Positions 56,128 to 64,000 of a DNA stretch of 64,000 nt are shown one piece after another. Positions within the stretch are counted from its first letter, which is position 1. Each line of letters starts with the position of its first letter. Both the position numbers and the translations under genes were made by a program. The notes below the pieces were generated by a model that saw only the letters and a program-made list of their open reading frames with translations, had not been told where the DNA came from and ran no database searches. Origin of the DNA: Xinfangfangia pollutisoli (lineage in GTDB: Bacteria; Pseudomonadota; Alphaproteobacteria; Rhodobacterales; Rhodobacteraceae); NCBI RefSeq assembly GCF_020179405.1, contig NZ_JAICBZ010000002.1, positions 1-64,000 on the forward strand, given 5' to 3'.

Positions 56128-56916
56128 ATGATGGTTGCGATCAGCGACGAGACGGTGCGGGATTATGCGGCAGATGGCGCGGTGGTGATCCGCGGGCTGT
56201 TTGCCGATTGGGTCGACGAGCTGCGGGCGGGGATCGAGAAGAACATCGCCGCGCCCACCCAGCAGATGGCGACGCTGAAGCCGGGCGAGGCCGGGCGCTT
56301 CTTCGACGATTACTGCAACTGGACCCGCATCCCCGAATTCGAACGCGCGATCTTCGGCTCGGGCGCGGCCGCGGCGGCGGCGCGGCTGATGGGATCGCAG
56401 CGGGTGCAGCTGTTCCACGACCATGTGCTGGTGAAAGAGCCGGGCACCGCCAAGCCCACGCCCTGGCATACGGACGGGCCCTATTACTTTGTCGAGGGGC
56501 GCCAGACCGTCAGCTTCTGGGTGCCGCTGGACCCGGTGCGCGAGGCGTCCTTGCGCTGCGTTGCCGGCAGCCATCTGTGGGAAAAGGACGTGCTGCCGAC
56601 CCGCTGGGTGTCGCAAAGCGATTTCTACCCGGGCGATCACGATTACATGCCCGTGCCCGATCCCGAGGCCGAAGGCATGCGCATTCTGGAATGGGAGATG
56701 GCGCCGGGCGATGCGGTGGCCTTCCATTACCGCACCCTGCATGGCGCGCGCGGCAATACCACCACGGCGCGGCGCCGGGCGTTTTCGCTGCGACTGGTGG
56801 GCGATGATGCGCGCTATGTCGACCGGCCGGGGCCGACCTCGCCGCCGTTCCCGGGTCATGGCATGCAGCCGGGCCAACCCTTGCGCGAAGACTGGTTCCC
56901 GGTTCTGCCGCTCTGA
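56128..56916 (+). CDS. Phytanoyl-CoA dioxygenase (PhyH) family oxygenase
   Basis: A 262-residue Fe(II)/2-oxoglutarate dioxygenase-type protein, starting at tandem ATGs 56128/56131. The iron triad appears as His and Asp in TPWHTDGPYYF and His in TLHGARGNTT, and Arg in RRRAFSLRL would bind 2-oxoglutarate. It lies divergent from the agmatinase-like gene by about 95 bases. The substrate is unknown; small amines or osmolytes are possible from context only. Confidence 0.83.
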   Translation: MMVAISDETVRDYAADGAVVIRGLFADWVDELRAGIEKNIAAPTQQMATLKPGEAGRFFDDYCNWTRIPEFERAIFGSGAAAAAARLMGSQRVQLFHDHVLVKEPGTAKPTPWHTDGPYYFVEGRQTVSFWVPLDPVREASLRCVAGSHLWEKDVLPTRWVSQSDFYPGDHDYMPVPDPEAEGMRILEWEMAPGDAVAFHYRTLHGARGNTTTARRRAFSLRLVGDDARYVDRPGPTSPPFPGHGMQPGQPLREDWFPVLPL

Positions 56917-57004
56917 TCCGGCGTCGGCAGTGGCGGGGCTGCGGCAATGGCGGCCCTTGCCTTGGCCGCCACAATCGGATGCCCTGCAACAAAGGAGAGC
57001 CCGC

Positions 57005-58006
57005 ATGGCCATCGAGCCCGCACGATTCCGCCCCAAAGCCTATCCGCCGCCCGAGTTTCCGCCGCGGCGCCTGCCGGTTTTCGCCAAGGTGCCGCCGGCG
57101 ATCTTTCCGGTGCTGCTGGGGATTCTGGGCCTGGCCATGGCGCTGCGGCTGGGGCTGGACCGGCTGGGCCTGCCGGCGGGGGTCGGCGATCTGGTCGCGG
57201 GGCTGGCGCTGGGGTTCTGGGTCTTTGGCGCGGTGGCCTATGGCACCAAGCTGGCCCGCCGGCCGGGCGTGCTGCTGGAGGATCTGAAGGTCATGCCGGC
57301 GCGGTCGGGGCTGGCGGCCGGCACGGCCGGACTTCTGGCGGCGGCGGGCCTGCTGGCGCCCTTCGCGCCGGGATTTGCGGTGGCGGTGCTGTCGGTGGGA
57401 CTGGGCCTGCATCTGGCGCTGGCCCTGTGCGTGCTGTGGGTTCTGGCGCGGATGCCGGCCGAGACGCGGGTGGTGAACCCGGGCTGGCACCTGATCTTTA
57501 CCGGCTTCATCATCGGCGCGCCCTCGGCGGCGCTGCTGGGGCAGATGGAGCTGGCCCGCGGGCTGATCTGGCTGACCCTGCCGATCGCCGCGGCGATCTG
57601 GGGCGTGTCGCTGGCCCAGCTGATCCGCGGCTTTCCCCCGGCGCCGCTGCGGCCGATGCTGGCGATCCATCTGGCACCGGCCAGCCTGTTTGCCACCTCG
57701 GCCGCGCTGACCGGGATGGAGGGCATGGCCCTGGGCTTCGCGATTGCCGCGCTGGGTCTGGCGGCGCTGATGGCGCTGCTGTCGGGCTGGCTGACCGCGG
57801 CGGGCTTCTCGCCGCTTTGGGGGGCTTTCACCTTTCCGATGGCGGCCGTTGCGACGGCGATGCTGCGCCAGGGCGGCCCCTTGTCCAGCCTGGGCGTGGG
57901 TCTTCTGGCCGTGGCGCTGGTGGTGGTGCCCTGGATCGCCTGGAAAGTGCTGAAGCTTTGGCCGGGCGGGCAATTGGCCAGCAAGACCAACACCGCCACG
58001 GCCTGA
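57005..58006 (+). CDS. TDT-family transporter (TehA-like)
   Basis: A 333-residue integral membrane protein with about ten helices, e.g. IFPVLLGILGLAMAL, ALALGFWVFGAVAYG, and later PLWGAFTFPMAAVATAML, as in tellurite-resistance/dicarboxylate transporter (TDT) proteins such as TehA and SLAC1-type channels. ATG 57005 follows AAAGGAGAGCCCGC. It is preceded by the PhyH gene and converges with the amidotransferase-like gene 12 bases later. Ion or substrate is unknown. Confidence 0.82.
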   Translation: MAIEPARFRPKAYPPPEFPPRRLPVFAKVPPAIFPVLLGILGLAMALRLGLDRLGLPAGVGDLVAGLALGFWVFGAVAYGTKLARRPGVLLEDLKVMPARSGLAAGTAGLLAAAGLLAPFAPGFAVAVLSVGLGLHLALALCVLWVLARMPAETRVVNPGWHLIFTGFIIGAPSAALLGQMELARGLIWLTLPIAAAIWGVSLAQLIRGFPPAPLRPMLAIHLAPASLFATSAALTGMEGMALGFAIAALGLAALMALLSGWLTAAGFSPLWGAFTFPMAAVATAMLRQGGPLSSLGVGLLAVALVVVPWIAWKVLKLWPGGQLASKTNTATA

Positions 58007-58018
58007 GGGCGCGGGACC

Positions 58019-58711
58019 CTAGCCGATCAGCCCGACCCAGGCGCGCGCCAGCGCCAGCCCATGCGCATCGGCCTGCAGGCCCGGGCCCGCGGCAAGCGCC
58101 GGATGGGCGGCATGCCAGCCGGGCGACAGCCGCTCGACCAGATCGGGGAATTCCCGGCTCCAATCGGCGACGACGGCGCGCGAGGCTTCGAAATGGAACT
58201 GCGTCGCATAGCCCGCGCGGCCGAAGCGGAAGGACTGGTTTTCCGCCTGCGCCGATCCGGCCAGCCTTGTGGCGCCCGGCGGCAGGGTGAACGTGTCGGA
58301 ATGCCATTGGAAGATCGGAAAGCTGCGGGGCAGGGCGCCCAGCAGCGGATCGGGCACGTCGCTGCGCGTGACCTCGCACCAGCCGAATTCCGGCGCCGTG
58401 CCCAGGACGTTCCGCGCGCCCAGGCCCCGGGCAAAAAGCTGTGCGCCCAGGCAGACCCCCAGCACCGCCTTGCCCGCGCCCGCCGCATCGGCCATCAGCC
58501 GGGCCAGCTGCGGCAGATAGGGATGGGTGTCGTCGGCTAGCGCCGATTGCTCGCCCCCGAAGACCACCAGCGCATCGCTTGCCAGCGTCGCCGGCAGCGG
58601 CTCGCCCGCCCAGGGGCGCAGAATCTCGATCCGCGCGGCCGCCTCGTGCAGGGCCACGCCGACCTGGCCGTGATGGGTGATCCTGGTGTTCTCGACGATG
58701 GTGACGCGCAT
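58019..58711 (-). CDS. Class-I glutamine amidotransferase-like protein
   Basis: A 230-residue stand-alone amidotransferase-fold protein starting at ATG 58711 (MRVTIVENTRITHHGQVG). It has the nucleophile Cys in LGVCLGAQLFARGLGA and the His in ATQFHFEASR, i.e. the usual Cys-His-Glu set of GMP-synthase-like enzymes. Such small proteins hydrolyse gamma-glutamyl amines or deglycate in some cases. Its proximity to guaB is divergent and may be incidental. Confidence 0.83.
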   Translation of the reverse strand: MRVTIVENTRITHHGQVGVALHEAAARIEILRPWAGEPLPATLASDALVVFGGEQSALADDTHPYLPQLARLMADAAGAGKAVLGVCLGAQLFARGLGARNVLGTAPEFGWCEVTRSDVPDPLLGALPRSFPIFQWHSDTFTLPPGATRLAGSAQAENQSFRFGRAGYATQFHFEASRAVVADWSREFPDLVERLSPGWHAAHPALAAGPGLQADAHGLALARAWVGLIG

Positions 58712-58846
58712 GTCCTGCCCCTGCTGCCCTGCGGCACAATCTGCACGCGGGGGGCCGGCTTTCAACCCCGGGGCGCCGCTTTTCCCTTGCGCCCGGCCGG
58801 CCAAGGTGAAACAGGGAACCGCCAAACGATGATCCCCGAGGAGTGA

Positions 58847-60298
<1,452 letters not shown>

Positions 60299-60299
60299 G

Positions 60300-61448
60300 A
60301 TGGTTCCGGCGGCGCGGGCGGCCGCGGCCATCGCGGTTCTGGACTGCAGCCTGGCCGGAGAGCCGGCCGAGAAGGCGCTGACCCAATGGGCCAGGGGCGC
60401 GCGCTATGCCGGCTCGGGTGACCGGGCGGCGGTGCGCGATCTGGTCTTCGACGCCCTGCGCTGCCGGCGCAGCTTTGCCGCTTTGGGCGGGGCGATGACC
60501 GGGCGCGGGCTGATCCTGGGTGCGGCACGCGCGGCCGGGATCGACCCGGCGCTGTGGTTCGACGGCTCGGCCCACGGGCCGGCGCCGGTTGGGGACGAGC
60601 CGGGCCGGGCCCCCGAAGGGGCCGAGGCCTTTGACATTCCCGACTGGCTGGAGCCGCCCCTCAGGGCGGCGCTTGGCGAAGATTTCGCCGCGGTGGCCCA
60701 GACGATGCGCCACCGCGCCCCGGTGACCCTGCGCGTCAACCTGGCGCGGATCGCGCGCGCGGCGGCGATGGAACGGCTGGCCGATGAGGGTATCATCGCC
60801 GCGCCGCATCCACTGGCCGAGGCCGCCCTGACCGTGACCGAGGGCGCGCGCAGGATCGAACGCTCGGCCGCCTATGCCGAGGGGCTGGTCGAATTGCAGG
60901 ACGCCTCGTCCCAGGCGGTGGTCGAGGCGCTGCCGCTGGCGCCGGGCCTGAAGGTGCTGGATCTTTGCGCGGGCGGCGGCGGCAAGACGCTGGCCATGGG
61001 CGCCCGCGCACCGCTGCGGCTGGTGGCGCATGACATCGCGCCGCGGCGGATGGCCGATCTTCCGGCCCGGGCCGCGCGGGCTGGACTGAAGGTCGCCCTG
61101 ACGGAAAACCCTGAAAGAACTGGCCCTTACGATCTGATCCTTGCGGATGTGCCCTGTTCCGGTTCCGGCAGCTGGCGCCGCGACCCCGAGGGGAAATGGC
61201 GCCTGACGCCCGACCGGCTGGCAGAGCTGACCGGGATCCAGGCCGGCATCCTTGACCGGGCCGCGGCCATGGTCGCGGCTGGCGGAACGCTGGCCTATGC
61301 GACCTGTTCCTTCCTGCGCGAGGAAAACGAGCAGGCGGTCGAGGCCTTTCTGGCCCGCCATTCCGGCTGGTCCTGCCGGCTGACGCGCCGCTTCTCGCCC
61401 CTGCAGGGCGGCGACGGGTTCTTTGTCGCCCTTCTGACCGCCGCCTGA
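60300..61448 (+). CDS. rsmB: 16S rRNA cytosine-5 methyltransferase RsmB-like
   Basis: Methylates C967-type cytosine in 16S rRNA using SAM. The 382 residues have an N-terminal NusB-like part, SAM motif LDLCAGGGGKTLAMGA, catalytic-site motif ADVPCSGSGSWRRDP and the second Cys in YATCSFLREEN. It is two bases downstream of guaB, so they are co-transcribed. Confidence 0.92.
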   Translation: MVPAARAAAAIAVLDCSLAGEPAEKALTQWARGARYAGSGDRAAVRDLVFDALRCRRSFAALGGAMTGRGLILGAARAAGIDPALWFDGSAHGPAPVGDEPGRAPEGAEAFDIPDWLEPPLRAALGEDFAAVAQTMRHRAPVTLRVNLARIARAAAMERLADEGIIAAPHPLAEAALTVTEGARRIERSAAYAEGLVELQDASSQAVVEALPLAPGLKVLDLCAGGGGKTLAMGARAPLRLVAHDIAPRRMADLPARAARAGLKVALTENPERTGPYDLILADVPCSGSGSWRRDPEGKWRLTPDRLAELTGIQAGILDRAAAMVAAGGTLAYATCSFLREENEQAVEAFLARHSGWSCRLTRRFSPLQGGDGFFVALLTAA

Positions 61449-61498
61449 CCCCCGCTTCGCCGCCCTACAAGCCGCTTGCCGGGGAAATTCGGACGCGG

Positions 61499-61514
61499 TT
61501 AAGTCGGGGTTAAC
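61499..61514. promoter_or_regulatory. cckA: Exact CtrA box upstream of cckA
   Basis: TTAA-GTCGGGG-TTAAC matches the CtrA consensus TTAA-N7-TTAAC at every fixed base. It lies 53-68 bases before the cckA GTG start. A CtrA-CckA feedback loop is suggested, since CckA controls CtrA phosphorylation. Confidence 0.75.
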
Positions 61515-61536
61515 GAATTGCGCGGTCTATGGAGAC

Positions 61537-61552
61537 GGGGGTCGAATCCCCC
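61537..61552 (+). promoter_or_regulatory. cckA: Hairpin directly before the cckA ribosome-binding site
   Basis: GGGGG-TCGAAT-CCCCC stem-loop, followed after GGAC by the cckA Shine-Dalgarno GGAGG (61557-61561). It could limit ribosome access or stabilise the leader. It resembles a tRNA T-arm by chance only; no other tRNA arms are present. Confidence 0.5.
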
Positions 61553-61566
61553 GGACGGAGGATTGG

Positions 61567-63873
61567 GTGATCGGGGCCGATCAGGAAATCAGGGCGGTGA
61601 TGTCGACGGCGCGCAACCTGTCGCGCCGGGCCTCCTGGCTTGTGGCCGGCGCCGCGGTGCTTTTCGGCCTGGCCTATGCGACCGGCGACCCGACCCTGCG
61701 CTATGTGCTGACGGGCGGTGGCCTGGCCCTGGCGCTGGTCGCGCTGGCGCTGCGGCTGGTGGCGCTGTCCGACCGCCGCCGCGAAGCGCGGCTGGGCGCG
61801 CAGCTGCAATCGCTGGTGGGCGACGATGCCTCGCCCTGTTTCACCACGGATGAACTGGGCCAGATCCTTTATCGCAACGCCGCCGCCCAGGCCCGTTTCG
61901 GCGAAACCGCCTCGGCCACGCTGGTGGGGGCGCTGCATGAACAATTCGCCTCGCCCTCGGCCGTCCTGTTCCGCCTGCAATCGCGCGCCGCCAATCTGGG
62001 CGCCGCGCGCGAGGATGTGGTCACCCGACGCGGGCATCTGCGGCTTTCGGTGCATCGGGTCGCGCCCCAGCGCTTTCTTTGGCGCCTGGAAGAATTTCAG
62101 GACCGCAGCCCCACCGGCCGCGGGGCCGAGGGGCTGAGCCTGCCGATGGTCGTGGCCAACAAATCCGGCGTCGTCCTGTTCTCGAACGAGGCGATGCGGC
62201 GCTTGCTGGGCGAAAGACCCAAGCGGCTGGACCGTATCTTCCTGCAGCAGCGGCTGGTTTCGGGCGAAGAGGTGCAGGTCCAGTCGGCCGAGGGGCCGAT
62301 CCGCGCCATTCTGGCCGAGGTCGACGGTGTGGGCGACCGGCGCGAGATCTTTCTTCTGCCCGCCTCGGCGCAGCAGGAGGCGGATGAAGCGCCGACCGAT
62401 TACGAAAACCTGCCCGTCGCGCTGATGAAATTCGGCGCAGACGGGCTGTTGCGCGGCGCCAACCGGGCCGCGCGCGATCTTCTGGGCGAAGGCTCGCTGG
62501 CCGGGGTGTCCATTCACGACCTGTTCGAGGATCTGGGCCGCCCGGTCGGCGACTGGCTGGCCGATGTGATCGAGGAACGCCTGCCGGCGGGGGCCGAGGT
62601 TCTGCATGTCCGGCGCGGCGGAGAGGAGAATTTCGTCCAGGTCCAGCTGCGCCGCATCGTCGAGCGGGGGCGCGTGGGCGCGCTGGCGATCCTGTCGGAC
62701 GGATCGGCGCTGAAAAAGCTGGAGGCGCAGTTCAACCAAAGCCAGAAGATGCAGGCGATCGGCCAGCTTGCGGGCGGAATCGCGCATGATTTCAACAATC
62801 TGCTGACCGCGATCTCGGGGCATTGTGATCTGCTACTGCTGCGGCACGGGCGCGAAGACAGCGAATATTCCGACCTGGAGCAGATCCGCCAGAACGCCAA
62901 CCGCGCCGCGGCACTGGTCAGCCAGTTGCTGGCTTTCTCGCGCAAGCAGACGCTGAAGCCGGTGCGGCTGGATCTGCAGGATGTGCTGTCGGATCTGACC
63001 CATCTGCTGAACCGTCTGGTGGGCGAGAAGATCGCGCTGAAACTGACGCATGATCCTCTGCTGGGCCCGATCCGCGCCGACCGGCGCCGGCTGGAACAGG
63101 TGCTGATGAATCTGGTCGTCAATGCGCGCGACGCCATGCCCGAGGGCGGGGCGATCCAGATCCAGACCGAGGCGGTGGCGATGGATGCGCCGCAGCCGCG
63201 CGGCCGGGTGCTGATTCCCGCCGGCGAATATGCGCTGGTCCGGGTCAGCGACACCGGCTGCGGCATTCCCTCCGACCGGCTGGACAAGATTTTCGAGCCG
63301 TTCTTCACCACCAAGCGCGTGGGCGAGGGGACGGGGCTGGGCCTGTCCACTGTCTATGGCATTGTCAAACAGTCGGGCGGCTATGTCTTTGTCGAAAGCG
63401 AAGTCGGCAGGGGCACGACGTTCGAGCTGTATTTCCCGGTGCATGAGCCGTCCGAAGCGGAAACGCCGGTGCAGGGGGAAGAGGCGCGGAAGCTGGTCGC
63501 CCGCAAGGGTGAGGGCGTGGTTCTGCTGGTCGAGGACGAGGCGCCGGTGCGCGCCTTTGCCAGCCGGGCGCTGAGGATGCGGGGCTATACGGTGCTTGAG
63601 GCCGAGAATGCCGAGGCTGCGCTGAAGACGCTGGAAGATCCGAAGCTGGAAGTCGACATTTTCGTCACCGATGTGGTGATGCCGGGGATGGATGGCCCGT
63701 CCTGGGTCCGGCTGGCGCTGGAAAACCGGCCGAATGTGAAGGTGGTTTTCGTGTCGGGCTATGCCGAAGAAGCCTTTGCCGAAGATCAGGCGCGGATCCC
63801 GAATTCGGTATTTCTGGCCAAGCCCTTCTCGCTGAGCGATCTGACAACGACGGTTCAGGGCCAGTTGCATTGA
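61567..63873 (+). CDS. cckA: Hybrid histidine kinase CckA
   Basis: Membrane sensor kinase/phosphatase at the top of the CtrA phosphorelay (via ChpT). The 768-residue protein starts at GTG 61567 with GGAGG 6 bases upstream. Two N-terminal helices (LVAGAAVLFGLAYA and LTGGGLALALVALALRL) are followed by PAS-like regions (about 80-370), the H-box with His407 in GGIAHDFNNLLTA, an ATPase domain (NLVVNARDAMPEGG; GTGLGLSTVYGIV), and a receiver with Asp702 in VTDVVMPGMDG. This is the full CckA layout. Confidence 0.96.
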   Translation: MIGADQEIRAVMSTARNLSRRASWLVAGAAVLFGLAYATGDPTLRYVLTGGGLALALVALALRLVALSDRRREARLGAQLQSLVGDDASPCFTTDELGQILYRNAAAQARFGETASATLVGALHEQFASPSAVLFRLQSRAANLGAAREDVVTRRGHLRLSVHRVAPQRFLWRLEEFQDRSPTGRGAEGLSLPMVVANKSGVVLFSNEAMRRLLGERPKRLDRIFLQQRLVSGEEVQVQSAEGPIRAILAEVDGVGDRREIFLLPASAQQEADEAPTDYENLPVALMKFGADGLLRGANRAARDLLGEGSLAGVSIHDLFEDLGRPVGDWLADVIEERLPAGAEVLHVRRGGEENFVQVQLRRIVERGRVGALAILSDGSALKKLEAQFNQSQKMQAIGQLAGGIAHDFNNLLTAISGHCDLLLLRHGREDSEYSDLEQIRQNANRAAALVSQLLAFSRKQTLKPVRLDLQDVLSDLTHLLNRLVGEKIALKLTHDPLLGPIRADRRRLEQVLMNLVVNARDAMPEGGAIQIQTEAVAMDAPQPRGRVLIPAGEYALVRVSDTGCGIPSDRLDKIFEPFFTTKRVGEGTGLGLSTVYGIVKQSGGYVFVESEVGRGTTFELYFPVHEPSEAETPVQGEEARKLVARKGEGVVLLVEDEAPVRAFASRALRMRGYTVLEAENAEAALKTLEDPKLEVDIFVTDVVMPGMDGPSWVRLALENRPNVKVVFVSGYAEEAFAEDQARIPNSVFLAKPFSLSDLTTTVQGQLH

Positions 63874-64000
63874 CGCGGCCGTGTTGACGGGCCGGGCCCT
63901 TCGGGGCGCCTGCGGATCGGGCCTTGCCGGGGCGTGACCCGGGTTGCGATGCCCTTGGACCTTTCGCGCCGGCAGGGCAGGCCACACGCGCCTTGCGGCC

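Noticed and set aside
61537-61552. GGGGGTCGAATCCCCC as part of a tRNA
   Set aside because: The loop has six bases rather than seven and no other tRNA arms exist; kept as a leader hairpin.

Overview
The window is GC-rich, densely packed chromosomal DNA from an alphaproteobacterium, most likely a member of the Rhodobacterales (Rhodobacter/Paracoccus-type). Supporting this are ctrA, sciP (DUF1153) and cckA, the usg gene next to gyrA, the NDUFA12-type complex I subunit in the mnmA-mlaD-DUF2155-aat-accC-accB block, and many 4-bp gene overlaps. The sequence alone does not fix the genus. I see no rRNA, tRNA, insertion sequence, prophage or CRISPR array.

Layout. 1-157: tail of an unrecognised gene. 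315-4833: PotABCD-type ABC importer operon with the binding-protein gene second. 4910-8638 (minus): tightly overlapping holB, tatD-like DNase, MBL hydrolase and AEC transporter. 8738-11091: arginase, lysine-2,3-aminomutase-like radical SAM enzyme, usg. 11295-17827: gyrA, two small conserved-looking genes, trmFO, gluQ, hisI and a NifU/IscU-like protein. 17979-23931 (minus): an unlisted 40-residue membrane peptide gene, recG, ligA, ctrA, sciP. 24119-29123: mnmA, NDUFA12 homologue, mlaD, DUF2155, aat, accC, accB.

29361-42930 is a pyrimidine-catabolism island using the reductive route. It holds preT and preA (dihydropyrimidine dehydrogenase), hydA (dihydropyrimidinase), an M20-type N-carbamoyl hydrolase (ureidopropionase step), two RutR-like TetR regulators, and a five-gene ABC import unit. 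Two strong RutR-like boxes lie in the divergent regulator/hydrolase promoter, and a five-unit 17-bp tandem array sits at the 3' end of that regulator gene.

42985-44699 holds an unusual in-frame chimera of an XRE regulator and the C-terminal half of an AlkA-type DNA glycosylase, followed by a carboxylesterase. 44785-55028 is an alpha-glucoside locus: glucokinase, GH1 beta-glucosidase, a LacI-type repressor (minus), then aglE-F-G-A-K (plus). 55071-58711 holds an agmatinase-like enzyme, a PhyH dioxygenase, a TDT/TehA-like carrier and a glutamine-amidotransferase-like protein. 58850-63873 holds guaB, rsmB and the hybrid kinase cckA, with an exact CtrA box before cckA.

The most interesting items are the XRE-AlkA chimera, the RutR operator pair plus related tandem array, the small membrane peptide gene with its own terminator, the CtrA box before cckA, and two families of short palindromic repeats, one copy of which lies inside the aglA coding sequence.
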